The notes below the pieces were generated by a model. The model searched no databases. It was not told where the DNA came from and saw only the letters and a list, made by a program, of their open reading frames with translations. A stretch of DNA of 64,000 bases, from assembly GCA_965200115.1 (NCBI GenBank), contig OZ241336.1, positions 3,658,001 through 3,722,000 on the forward strand. Reading direction: 5' to 3'. Shown in pieces: positions 35,900-44,377 of the stretch. Made by a program: the position numbers and the translations under genes. The stretch's first letter is position 1. Every line of letters starts with the position of its first letter. Origin of the DNA: JAPOUP01 sp026708635. GTDB lineage: Bacteria > Pseudomonadota > Alphaproteobacteria > Rhodobacterales > Rhodobacteraceae.

Positions 35900-36059
35900 T
35901 TCATGGCTGGCCGTCTTCGGCTAAAAGAACCTGGCCTTCCCAGCTTGATCGGGAAATCGCCACCATCCTCGCCGACAACAGCGTAGGTATAGGTATCGCC
36001 GGGATCGCCAAAAGCTAGCGCGCATCAAAGCCGCTCTCGAGGGGCGACCGCAGCGCTGA
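35900..36059 (+). pseudogene. Frameshifted C-terminal remnant of a site-specific recombinase (resolvase-like HTH)
   Basis: One frame reads LDREIATILADNSVGIGIAG and stops at TAG after IAKS. The next frame resumes KLARIKAALEGRPQR and stops at TGA 36057-36059. Joined, this resembles the short helix-turn-helix tail of serine recombinases (I-x-x-LAD...GI...IAK...ARIKAAL-EG). No catalytic domain lies upstream. The assignment rests on this short tail only. Confidence 0.4.
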
Positions 36060-36160
36060 CGGGACGTGCCTGAAGAAATCCCTTGCAGGGGAGAGATCAG
36101 CGATTTGCCTGCACGGCCCTTCTGGCGCACTTCCGCGATGGCTAACTATAATTGCCTATG

Positions 36161-36183
36161 AAAAGGGGCACCTGAGTGCCCCT
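36161..36183 (-). terminator. glnA: Intrinsic terminator of glnBA
   Basis: On the minus strand AGGGGCAC pairs with GTGCCCCT around a 4-base loop, followed by TTTT. It lies 23 bases past the glnA stop codon. Confidence 0.8.
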
Positions 36184-36205
36184 GATCAATGTATCCGTAT
36201 GCCGT

Positions 36206-37615
36206 TCAGCAACTGTAATAGAGCTTGAATTCCACAGGGTGTGGAGTGTGCTCGAATTCGTAGACCTCTTCCCACTTGAGGTCCACATAGCCCGCGATCT
36301 GGTCTTCCGTGAAAACGTCCCCGGCTGTCAGGAAGTCCTTGTCAGCTTCAAGTTCGCCCAATGCCTCGCGCAGGGAAGCGCAGACAGTGGGGATACCGAC
36401 AAGCTCTTCGGGCGGTAGGTCGTAAAGATCCTTGTCCATCGCGGGTCCGGGATCGATCTTGTTCTTGATGCCGTCCAGACCAGCCATGAGCAGTGCCGCA
36501 AAGCACAGGTAGGGATTGGCGGCCGGATCCGGAAAGCGGGCCTCTACGCGCTTCGCCTTTGGGCTTTCGGTCCAGGGGATGCGCACGCACCCGGATCGGT
36601 TTCGGGCCGAATAGGCGCGAAGGACCGGAGCCTCAAAGCCGGGAATCAGGCGCTTGTAGCTATTCGTCGCCGGGTTGGTGAAGGCGTTCAGCGCCTTCGC
36701 GTGCTTTAGCAGGCCTCCGATGTACCAGATGGCCTCCTGGCTTAGGTCCGCATATTTGTCACCGGAGAAGATCGGCCGGCCATCCTTCCAGACCGACTGG
36801 TTCACATGCATCCCCGTACCGTTGTCTCCCGCAATCGGCTTGGGCATGAAAGTCGCTGACTTTCCATACGCTTGGGCAACGTTGTGAATAACGTACTTGT
36901 ATTTCTGCAGGTGGTCGCCCTGCGCGGTAAGCGGAGCGAATATGAGTCCCAGCTCGTGCTGGCAGCTAGCCACTTCATGGTGGTGTTTATCGACGGCCAT
37001 GCCCATCCGCTTCATCGTCGAGAGCATTTCGGAACGAATGTCCTGCCCGTCATCAACCGGGTTGACCGGGAAGTAGCCGCCCTTGATGCCGGGACGGTGA
37101 CCGGTGTTGCCCATCTCGTAGGAAGTGTCGGAGTTCCAAGACGCGTCCAGCGCGTCGACCTGGTAGCTAACCTTGTTCATCTCGACCGCGAAGCGAACAT
37201 CGTCGAACAAAAAGAATTCGGCTTCCGGTCCGAAGTAGGCGGTGTCACCGATACCGGAGGCTTTGAGGTAGGCCTCGGCCTTCTCCGCTGTGCCGCGCGG
37301 GTCACGCTCATACGGCTCGCCGGTGTCGGGCTCGACGACCGTGCAATGCATCGCAAGCGTCTTCTCGGCATAGAACGGATCCATATAGGCGCTTTCCGAA
37401 GCCGGCATAAGCTTCATGTCGGATTGCTCGATAGACTTCCAGCCGGCGATCGAGGAGCCATCGAACATGAATCCTTCCTCGATGAAGTCCTCATCGACCT
37501 GATCGGCAAGAATCGTCACGTGCTGAAGCTTGCCGCGCGGATCGGTAAAGCGAAGGTCGACATATTCGACTGAATCCTCACCCGCGATCTCATTGACTAC
37601 GTTAGATTTGCTCAT
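36206..37615 (-). CDS. glnA: Glutamine synthetase, type I
   Basis: ATP-dependent ligation of ammonia to glutamate. From MSKSNVVNEIAGEDSVEYVD at 37615 it is 469 residues, the family length; the longer frame upstream overlaps glnB. MFDGSSIAGWKSI near residue 50, the active-site stretch GTGMHVNQSVWKDGRPIFSG near 263, and NRSGCVRIPW near 340 are present. The adenylylation site is DLYDLPPEEL with Tyr near 397, so GlnE-type control is possible. The gene lies 34 bases after glnB. Confidence 0.97.
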   Translation of the reverse strand: MSKSNVVNEIAGEDSVEYVDLRFTDPRGKLQHVTILADQVDEDFIEEGFMFDGSSIAGWKSIEQSDMKLMPASESAYMDPFYAEKTLAMHCTVVEPDTGEPYERDPRGTAEKAEAYLKASGIGDTAYFGPEAEFFLFDDVRFAVEMNKVSYQVDALDASWNSDTSYEMGNTGHRPGIKGGYFPVNPVDDGQDIRSEMLSTMKRMGMAVDKHHHEVASCQHELGLIFAPLTAQGDHLQKYKYVIHNVAQAYGKSATFMPKPIAGDNGTGMHVNQSVWKDGRPIFSGDKYADLSQEAIWYIGGLLKHAKALNAFTNPATNSYKRLIPGFEAPVLRAYSARNRSGCVRIPWTESPKAKRVEARFPDPAANPYLCFAALLMAGLDGIKNKIDPGPAMDKDLYDLPPEELVGIPTVCASLREALGELEADKDFLTAGDVFTEDQIAGYVDLKWEEVYEFEHTPHPVEFKLYYSC

Positions 37616-37649
37616 ATTCCCTATCTCCCCGAATTCCTGGGACCGGCGC

Positions 37650-37988
37650 TCAAAGCGCGTCTTCGCCCGATTCGCCAGTTCGGATCCGGACGGCATGCGT
37701 AATTTCCGAAATGAAGATCTTTCCGTCACCGATCTTGTCGGTCTTGGCGGCGCCCAGGATGGCGTCAACCGCCGCATCGACCTGGTCATCACCGAGTACG
37801 ATCTCCATCTTGACCTTGGGCAGGAAGTCGACGACATACTCAGCGCCCCGATACAGTTCGGTGTGGCCTTTCTGGCGGCCGAAGCCCTTGACCTCAATGA
37901 CCGAAAGCCCCTGCAGACCTATGTCCTGCAGCGCCTCCTTGACTTCATCAAGCTTGAATGGCTTTATGATCGCTTCGATTTTTTTCAT
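37650..37988 (-). CDS. glnB: Nitrogen regulatory protein P-II
   Basis: This 112-residue PII signalling trimer opens MKKIEAIIKPFKLDEVKEAL and has the T-loop GHTELYRGAEYVVDFLPKVK with uridylylated Tyr51. The C-loop GDGKIFISEITHAVRIRTGE is complete. It senses 2-oxoglutarate and ATP/ADP and controls GlnA and other nitrogen functions. It is upstream of glnA on the same strand, the standard alphaproteobacterial arrangement. Confidence 0.97.
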   Translation of the reverse strand: MKKIEAIIKPFKLDEVKEALQDIGLQGLSVIEVKGFGRQKGHTELYRGAEYVVDFLPKVKMEIVLGDDQVDAAVDAILGAAKTDKIGDGKIFISEITHAVRIRTGESGEDAL

Positions 37989-38362
37989 GTCCGGATACCT
38001 TCAGATGGCTGGACATCCTGTCACCACTTTCCACCGGCAGCGGCAATCCGTTACACGCGAGGTTTTGGACAATGCCAGGGATTTGACGGGAGGTGCATAA
38101 ATTTTAGGCGGGAAGCCGTACAATTGGGCGGCCTGAAGCCGGGCAAGTCGAAACTAATGTGTCCGGCCAATTCCAGCGGCATTCGCGCGGGCTTCGGGTA
38201 AGCCTGCCGTGGGATGTCCGCAGGATGGCGGGATACCCGGGACACATCCGGCCAATGGCGGAGCGGGCCGTATCGCCGTGGGCTGGAGACACGTATGCGT
38301 CGGGTCTGGCCCTCGGCTCTCGGTGGGCGGGAGTATCCTAATTTCAATGGAGTGGAGCGCTG
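37989..38362. other. Divergent intergenic region glnB / nnr
   Basis: Holds the promoters of both genes. A clear sigma-54 -24/-12 pair is not evident to me; the nearest minus-strand fit, CTGGCATTGTCC, lacks a good -12. No ORF or strong hairpin is supported. Confidence 0.4.
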
Positions 38363-39910
38363 ATGGAACTTCTTACGGCGACGCGGATGCGCGAGACCGA
38401 GCGCGCGGCCATCGAGAACGGTGGGGTCTCAGGCCTGCAGCTGATGAAGCGTGCGGGAGCGGGTGTATTGGAGATGATCCTCCGAAAATGGCCGGCACTG
38501 GCGGCGGCGCCGCGCTCGGCCGTTATCCTCTGCGGTCCGGGAAACAATGGCGGCGACGGCTACGTCGTCGCGACGCTCCTGCATGACCTCGGCTGGTGTG
38601 TGAGGGTTTACGCATATGGCGATCCGGCGAAGTTACCGACCGACGCGCGCGCGTGTTACGGTGACTGGATGGGCAGGGGTAAGGTTCGGCCCCTTTGCGA
38701 GGCTGGCCCGGAACTTCGCGAGGCCGGCGTTGACCTGATCGTCGATGCGGTGTTTGGCACGGGGCTGAAAAGGCCCGTCGGCGAGAATCTTGCCCGGACG
38801 CTCGCCGAGGCCCGGTCTTGGGCGCGCGAGGGCGGGCTCCGCCCCGTGACCGTTTCCGTTGACATGCCGACGGGCATCTGTTCGGACAGCGGGCGTGAAA
38901 TCGGCGGCAGCTTCGACAGCGACCTGACGGTTACGTTCCACCGCGCCAAACCCGGCCATTACCTGTGTGACGGACCGCGTCGCTGCGGAGCGGTACGGAT
39001 CGTGGGCATCGGATTGGATGGAGGTGTCACTCCCGCCTCAATCGACCTGGTGGAGCGTCCCACGCATCTTGACCGGGATTGCCGGACAGGTCTGCATAAG
39101 TACCATCACGGGCATCTGCTGGTTCTGTCAGGCGGCGTGGGCAAGGGCGGCGCGGCGCGGCTCGCCGCGCACGGCGCACTCAGAATTGGCGCGGGACTTG
39201 TGACCGTTGGGTGCCCCCCGTCCGCGCTGCAGGAAAACGCCGTCCAGCTAAACGCGGTCATGGTGAGACCGATCGCTTCGGGAGACGCGCTCCGCGAACT
39301 TCTGGAGAGCGCCGCCCGCATCGATACGCTCTGCCTCGGCCCGGGCCTCGGGACCGGTGACCGCGAGCGGCATATCGTGGCCGCCGCGATCAAGTGCGGA
39401 AAAGCGGCGGTGCTTGACGCGGATGCCCTGACCCTGATCTCCCATGATGGCGCCCTTTTCTCCGACCTGCACCCGCGTTGCGTCCTGACACCCCATGGAG
39501 GTGAATTCAGCCGCCTGTTCCCGGATCTGGCGACGCGGTTGCGCGAAGAGCCCGGAACCGGTCCGGCGTACTCGAAAGTCGATGCGGTGCGCGAAGCGGC
39601 GGCGCGTGCGGGCTGTACCGTTCTGCTCAAAGGACCCGCAAGCTTGATCGCCACGCCGGATGGACGTGTATCCGTCAATTCGGCGTGCTATGAAAGGTCC
39701 GCGCCGTGGCTGGCAACGGCCGGGTCGGGCGACGTTCTGGCCGGCATGGTCGCGGCGCTGTTGGCGCGTGGTTTCGAAACGCGGGATGCCGCCGTCTCGG
39801 CCGCATACGTTCATGTCGAATGCGCCATTCGGTTCGGCCCCGGCCTGATCGCGGAGGACATACCCGGTCTAATTCCCGTCGCTCTCCGTGATCTGGCCTC
39901 CCGGCCCTGA
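38363..39910 (+). CDS. nnr: Bifunctional NAD(P)H-hydrate epimerase / ADP-dependent dehydratase
   Basis: This metabolite-repair enzyme of 515 residues restores damaged NAD(P)H. The N-terminal YjeF epimerase domain (1-~215) has GPGNNGGDGYVVATLLHDLG near 55 and DAVFGTGLKRPV near 129. The C-terminal carbohydrate-kinase-like dehydratase (~240-515) has HKYHHGHLLVLSGGVGKGGA near 248, VLTPHGGEFSRLF near 376 and LATAGSGDVLAGMVAALLAR near 450, a NnrD hallmark. It starts ATG 38363 after GGAGTGGAGCGCTG. Confidence 0.96.
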   Translation: MELLTATRMRETERAAIENGGVSGLQLMKRAGAGVLEMILRKWPALAAAPRSAVILCGPGNNGGDGYVVATLLHDLGWCVRVYAYGDPAKLPTDARACYGDWMGRGKVRPLCEAGPELREAGVDLIVDAVFGTGLKRPVGENLARTLAEARSWAREGGLRPVTVSVDMPTGICSDSGREIGGSFDSDLTVTFHRAKPGHYLCDGPRRCGAVRIVGIGLDGGVTPASIDLVERPTHLDRDCRTGLHKYHHGHLLVLSGGVGKGGAARLAAHGALRIGAGLVTVGCPPSALQENAVQLNAVMVRPIASGDALRELLESAARIDTLCLGPGLGTGDRERHIVAAAIKCGKAAVLDADALTLISHDGALFSDLHPRCVLTPHGGEFSRLFPDLATRLREEPGTGPAYSKVDAVREAAARAGCTVLLKGPASLIATPDGRVSVNSACYERSAPWLATAGSGDVLAGMVAALLARGFETRDAAVSAAYVHVECAIRFGPGLIAEDIPGLIPVALRDLASRP

Positions 39911-40278
39911 TTTTCCGGCTTTGCCGGAAACAGGGGAATCCCGCGCCACCCGCATGTGCGAATGCCGTCCGGATGCCGTTATGCGGACCGGCTAGCCGTG
40001 CTGTGTCCGTGATGTGAGGCCGCCTCGAGGTTGCCGGAGCTACGGACATGATGCCGTTCCGTTCCCGGCGTGATGGCAAGGATCCGTTGAGGTTCTGTTG
40101 CGGGAAAACCGATCGGTTCAGGCATGGCTGGAACCGTAAGGATAGGTTTCGGTTACGTGCCTGTGACGTCATTGGCTATGGCATGGGTCGGAAAGGAAGT
40201 GGGTTTACGGGCAATGCCTGAAGGCGCCGAGGTTTACGGGCTTACAAATGACCGTTCACTTCGGTATATCGGTCGAAG
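39911..40278. other. Gene-free stretch before tRNA-Leu
   Basis: No frame with a ribosome site or recognisable protein is present. It begins with an imperfect CCGGCTTTGCCGG-type hairpin just after the nnr stop (GATTTTCCGGCTTTGCCGGA), which has no T-tract. Confidence 0.5.
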
Positions 40279-40363
40279 GCGGGTGTGGCGGAACTGGTAG
40301 ACGCACCAGATTTAGGTTCTGGCGCCGCGAGGCGTGGGGGTTCGAGTCCCTTCACCCGCACCA
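40279..40363 (+). tRNA. tRNA-Leu(UAG)
   Basis: The acceptor GCGGGTG pairs with CACCCGC, followed by discriminator A and an encoded CCA. The D arm, anticodon stem CCAGA/TCTGG with loop TTTAGGT (anticodon TAG), a long class II variable arm (GCGCCGCGAGGCGTG region) and the T arm GGGGGTTCGAGTCCC are all in place. It reads CUA and, with modification, other CUN codons. Confidence 0.96.
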
Positions 40364-41013
40364 TTTGGACTCTTTGAGAATTCCGGGCTTTTCCCGTCGA
40401 ATGTAGTTCCGGTTGCGGAGAGGTTTCGCAAATTTAAGCACTTTCCCGATCGCTTTTGCGTTGATGGAAATCCGGTTTGCTTGGCGGATGAAAGGGGGAA
40501 CGCCTCCGACCGACACGGGCATCACGGTATTGCGTTTGAGGTGGCCGCGCGGGTTTGTCGCGGTCCGCTGCGTAAGGCGCGACTGGATCGGCCCGAGAGC
40601 TACGGGACGCGGCGGCATACCATCGGGTCCGCTTATGGCATCACGATCCCGCGGTGACCCCTACCGTAACGGTGGAAGACGCCAGCGGGGAATCGATCGA
40701 CACCATCAGGACTGTCTCGGCGCGAGGATCGACCGGATCGGAAAGGAGCGTTACGAAACGGAAAGTGGCCAGCTACGCGCTTGATACGACGCTCCCTTGA
40801 CCGATGCGCGGCGCGGGCATCTCAACGAGCCGGCGCAGATGCCGGACGACTGGACCGAGACGGGCGTCGGCCCCGCGCCGGCCTTATCCTTGTGGTGCCC
40901 GGGCATTCGGCGGTTTGGGCTTGCAAGGACGTTTGCGCGGCCTTAGAAGAATTGGCCTCCGAAGGCGATCAGGGCCTCAAACTGGTTGGCCAGGTCAGAG
41001 AAGGACGAATGTA
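40364..41013. other. Gene-poor stretch between tRNA-Leu and tig
   Basis: About 650 bases. The longest plus frames, 40413-40784 and 40781-41014, lack family resemblance and good ribosome sites. The second (from TTG 40781, 77 codons) ends in TAATG overlapping the tig start, so it could be a coupled leader; I give it low weight. I see no integrase or attachment repeat next to the tRNA. Confidence 0.4.
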
Positions 41014-42423
41014 ATGCAGGTCACCCAGACCCTGAACGAAGGTTTGAAACGCGGATACCATTTTGTGGTGCCGTCGACGGTCCTGAACGATAGGGTCGAA
41101 GAGAGGCTTGCCGAGGAACAGCCGAATGTCCAGCTCAATGGTTTCCGGAAAGGCAAGGTGCCAATCTCACTGATGAGACGGCTGTTCGGTAAGGGAGTCA
41201 AGGACGAGGTTCGCGAGTCAACCGTTAGGGAGACACTGGACGGCCATTTCAACGACTCCAACGAGCGGCCCGCCACGACGCCGGCCATAAATATCGAAAG
41301 CGACGGCAGAAACGACGGTGAGGATCTTTCCTTCAGCGTCTCATACGAGACGCTTCCGACCATTCCGGAAATCGACTTCGGCAGCATAAGGCTCGAAAGG
41401 CTGGTCGCCGCGGTCGACGAGGAATTGATCCAGGAGCAGCTGGAGAAACTAGCGGCGAGATACGGGAATTTCGAGGCGGCGGAAGCCGGTTCCAAAGCGG
41501 AATTGGGTAACCTCGTGGTACTGGACTTCAAAGGTCTGGTTGACGGTAAGGAATTCGAGCAGGGAAGCGGCGAGGGATTTCCGGTCGAACTGGGCAAGGG
41601 CCTGATCGCTCCCGGTCTTGACGAGCAGCTGGTTGGGGCTGAAGTGGGGGCCACCGTCGACGCGAAGGTAACCTATCCGGACTGGTATCATGTTGAGGAG
41701 TTGCGGGGCAGGGACGCCACGTTCTCCTGCATAGTCAAGGAACTTAAGAGATCGGTTCCGCATTCGATCGACGACGAACTGGCGTCGATGGCCGAATGCG
41801 AAAATCTTGAGGACCTGAAGGAAGTTATCCGGGACCAGCTGGAAGCCGGGCTCGCCAATGACTCGAAATTTCTCCTGCGGTACAGACTATTCGACCAGCT
41901 GGATGAATTGCTTGATTTCGATCTACCGCCAAGCCTTCTGGACGCCGAGATCCATAACGTGGTCCAGCAACTGGGAACGGACGATCAGCGGGAAAGCGAG
42001 GACCGCGAAGCCTCCGACGGCGTCCGGAGCGACGAGGGGATGGAACCGGGTTCCGATAGTATCGACGAACCTGACAGCCCGGAGGAAGCCGCTCCAACCC
42101 CGGAGCAGCTCAGGATCGCGGAGCGAAGGCTAAGACTGGGGTTGCTTCTTATAGACATCAGCAGGTCGCGAAACATCGAGGTCACGCCTCGCGATCTGGA
42201 TAAGGCCGCTGAGCGGATGGCTCTGCAGGGCAGAGGGGTTACCAAGTCGCAGTATCTGGATCTTCTGAAAATTGACGGAAACGTCAGATCGGGCGTAGAG
42301 CAAAGGATTCTTGAGCGGAAAGTCGTCGAATTCCTTCTGGAACTAGTGGATGTGACAGACCGTGAAGTCAGCGCCAGCGAACTCAGGGAGTCAATCGAGG
42401 CGATTGACGAGACCGATACGTGA
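41014..42423 (+). CDS. tig: Trigger factor
   Basis: Ribosome-bound chaperone and peptidyl-prolyl isomerase that receives nascent chains. From MQVTQTLNEGLKRGYHFVVP at 41014 it is 469 residues. The N-terminal ribosome-binding loop GFRKGKVPISLMRRLFG (near 45) and the PPIase domain (about 155-245, LVVLDFKGLVDGKEFEQGSG) are complete. A C-terminal insert of about 45 very acidic residues (QRESEDREASDGVRSDEGME) breaks the substrate-binding arm; such inserts occur in alphaproteobacteria. The downstream clpP/clpX genes usual for some lineages are not here. Confidence 0.95.
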   Translation: MQVTQTLNEGLKRGYHFVVPSTVLNDRVEERLAEEQPNVQLNGFRKGKVPISLMRRLFGKGVKDEVRESTVRETLDGHFNDSNERPATTPAINIESDGRNDGEDLSFSVSYETLPTIPEIDFGSIRLERLVAAVDEELIQEQLEKLAARYGNFEAAEAGSKAELGNLVVLDFKGLVDGKEFEQGSGEGFPVELGKGLIAPGLDEQLVGAEVGATVDAKVTYPDWYHVEELRGRDATFSCIVKELKRSVPHSIDDELASMAECENLEDLKEVIRDQLEAGLANDSKFLLRYRLFDQLDELLDFDLPPSLLDAEIHNVVQQLGTDDQRESEDREASDGVRSDEGMEPGSDSIDEPDSPEEAAPTPEQLRIAERRLRLGLLLIDISRSRNIEVTPRDLDKAAERMALQGRGVTKSQYLDLLKIDGNVRSGVEQRILERKVVEFLLELVDVTDREVSASELRESIEAIDETDT

Positions 42424-42617
42424 TCCAGTCCGGTTGGTTTTCCGCCTTCACCCGTCCCGGAAAGCGGAACTCGCTCAGCGATCTCGGGGATGACTAAGAT
42501 CACGCGGGTGGAGTTTGGAACGTCGCTCGGTATCCCTCAGGCGGGCGGGGCCGCGGAAAATGATCGGTGGAGGTCCTTCGACAGGCAATTCCAGAGTAGG
42601 CGATCCGGGTTCTCCGC

Positions 42618-43256
42618 CTATTCCTCCCGGATGCCGGGCCCGTCCGCCGTGTCGGTAGCCTCTTCAACCTCTTCCGGAACCGCAGCCGAGAGGCCATCCC
42701 CGTTCCGGGGTTCGTCCAGGTCATCGAACAGTTCCGAAACATCGAATTCGGCATCGTCTTCCGCGTAGTCGCCCGAGACGGACCGACCGGTCGCCTGCAA
42801 ATCCGCCTCCTCTTCGGAACGCGCGACATTCAGCTGGATCGATACCTCGACCTCCGGGTGCAGGCTGACAATTACGTCATGCAATCCCAGCTCCTTGATC
42901 GGCACCTTCAGCATGACCTGCTTGCGATCTATCGTGAACCCGGCCGCCGTCGCCGCCTCGGCGGCGTCACGGGGTGACACGGAGCCATACAGTGATCCGG
43001 AGTCAGATGCCGAGCGAATCACCGTGAACCGCCGGTCACTCAGTTTGCCCGCGAGGGTCTCGGCCTCTTTCCTGGTTTCGAGGTTATTTGCCTCAAGCTG
43101 GGCCTTCCGGGCCTCGAAGGCCTCAATGTTCGCTTTGCTGGCCCTCAGTGCCTTTTTCGCCGGCAGCAGGAAATTCCTGGCATAGCCGGGCTTCACGTTT
43201 ACGACCTCGCCCATCTGCCCAAGCTTGGACACGCGCTCAAGAAGTATGACTTCCAT
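42618..43256 (-). CDS. rplI: 50S ribosomal protein L9
   Basis: MEVILLERVSKLGQMGEVVN and VKPGYARNFLLPAKKALRAS are the canonical N-terminal domain that binds 23S rRNA. A central helix and C-terminal domain follow to about residue 150. After that comes an acidic tail of about 60 residues (EEEADLQATGRSVSGDYAED), so the protein is 212 residues against about 150 in E. coli. Last gene of rpsF-rpsR-rplI. Confidence 0.96.
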   Translation of the reverse strand: MEVILLERVSKLGQMGEVVNVKPGYARNFLLPAKKALRASKANIEAFEARKAQLEANNLETRKEAETLAGKLSDRRFTVIRSASDSGSLYGSVSPRDAAEAATAAGFTIDRKQVMLKVPIKELGLHDVIVSLHPEVEVSIQLNVARSEEEADLQATGRSVSGDYAEDDAEFDVSELFDDLDEPRNGDGLSAAVPEEVEEATDTADGPGIREE

Positions 43257-43268
43257 CGGTCGGCTCCC

Positions 43269-43496
43269 CTATTTGACGGCGTATGGAAGCAGGGCGAGAA
43301 AGCGGGCGCGCTTGATCGCGCGGGCCAGTTCGCGCTGCTTTTTCGATGAGACGGCGGTTATGCGGCTGGGAACGATCTTGCCGCGTTCGGAGATGTAGCG
43401 CTGCAGCAGCCTCGTGTCCTTGTAGTCGATCCTCGGCGCGCTGTCGCTAGAGAAAGGACATACTTTCCGACGTCTGAAAAACGGTTTGTTAGCCAT
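43269..43496 (-). CDS. rpsR: 30S ribosomal protein S18
   Basis: 75 residues: MANKPFFRRRKVCPFSSDSA, then IDYKDTRLLQRYISERGKIV and PSRITAVSSKKQRELARAIK. This is the S18 pattern, complete and of family length. It binds S6 in the platform of the 30S subunit; S6 is encoded immediately upstream. Confidence 0.97.
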   Translation of the reverse strand: MANKPFFRRRKVCPFSSDSAPRIDYKDTRLLQRYISERGKIVPSRITAVSSKKQRELARAIKRARFLALLPYAVK

Positions 43497-43512
43497 ATCT
43501 TACAGCCCTTTC

Positions 43513-43857
43513 TTAACGCCTTCGGTCACGCTCGTCGCGTTTCTGCATCTGAATTGAGGGTCCCTCCTCATGGGCGCTGACCTTAATGGTCAGCACGCGC
43601 ATCACGTCTTCGTGCAGACGCATCAGGCGTTCCATTTCCTGAACTGCCGGTGCGGGAGCGTCCGTCTTCAGGAATCCGTAATGGCCCTTGCGGTTCTTGT
43701 TTATGCGATAGGCCATCGACTTGATGCCCCAGTACTCGCTTCCGACGATCCTGCCACCGTTGTCGGCCAGAACCGTGCCAAAGTGCTCTATCAGGCCCTC
43801 GGCCTGCGCGTTGGATAGATCCTGACGCGCGATGAATACATGCTCGTAAAGCGGCAT
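43513..43857 (-). CDS. rpsF: 30S ribosomal protein S6
   Basis: 114 residues from MPLYEHVFIARQDLSNAQAE at 43857; the open frame further upstream (to 44067) is not family-like. VDNGGRIVGSEYWG-type text appears as LADNGGRIVGSEYWGIKSMA, and HYGFLKTDAPAPAVQEMERL follows. First gene of the S6-S18-L9 operon. Confidence 0.97.
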   Translation of the reverse strand: MPLYEHVFIARQDLSNAQAEGLIEHFGTVLADNGGRIVGSEYWGIKSMAYRINKNRKGHYGFLKTDAPAPAVQEMERLMRLHEDVMRVLTIKVSAHEEGPSIQMQKRDERDRRR

Positions 43858-44377
43858 GCCATCTCCATATTTTCGGGCGCATTTCAAAGGACCGGCTGTT
43901 TGATCCTTCCGCGGGCCGGGCCACGAGAGACTGCGCCGTTCACGGCAGGTCGCGGAGGAACGTCGCCTTATACAGAGGAAATGCGGCGGCGCAAGCCCTC
44001 CCGAACCGGGGCGTGCCGCGCCGGCGGTGCCGGTTCCCGCCGCTATGCGCCATCGCGGCGCGTCCACGGTCCGGAGGTCCCTCCGGCGTCATCCGACAGT
44101 CGTTATACATTCGTGCCGCTACCCGACGGGTGGCTCCGCCCCCGAGGTTTTGCCCGGTTTCCGGGAGCCGCGGAAACAGTCCCCGGATATTGACTTTGAC
44201 CCATCCTTGTCTGTCGGCTAACGTCCCCTTGCCCGGTGAGCCAAGGCGCGAACGGGAGAGCGGACAGCAATATCTGGAGTTACACCCGGCCAAACGACGC
44301 TTCCGCACCATCCGGAAGCCCCTCTTTTCGCCCGGGCTCTGAGGTTAGCCTGACGAAGTCAATCTGGGAGGACTGAT
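43858..44377. other. Gene-free stretch upstream of rpsF and the serine hydrolase
   Basis: About 520 bases between divergent genes, so it must contain both promoters. Open frames are arginine-rich shadows. This is also the left junction of the proposed inserted block; no direct repeat or terminal inverted repeat is evident by eye. Confidence 0.45.

Noticed and set aside
37989..38362. Sigma-54/NtrC-type promoter for glnBA
   Set aside because: The best candidate lacks a convincing GC at the -12 element, so no promoter was annotated.
40279..41013. tRNA-Leu as an integration site for a genomic island
   Set aside because: No integrase, no repeated 3' tRNA segment and no accessory genes follow; tig is next.
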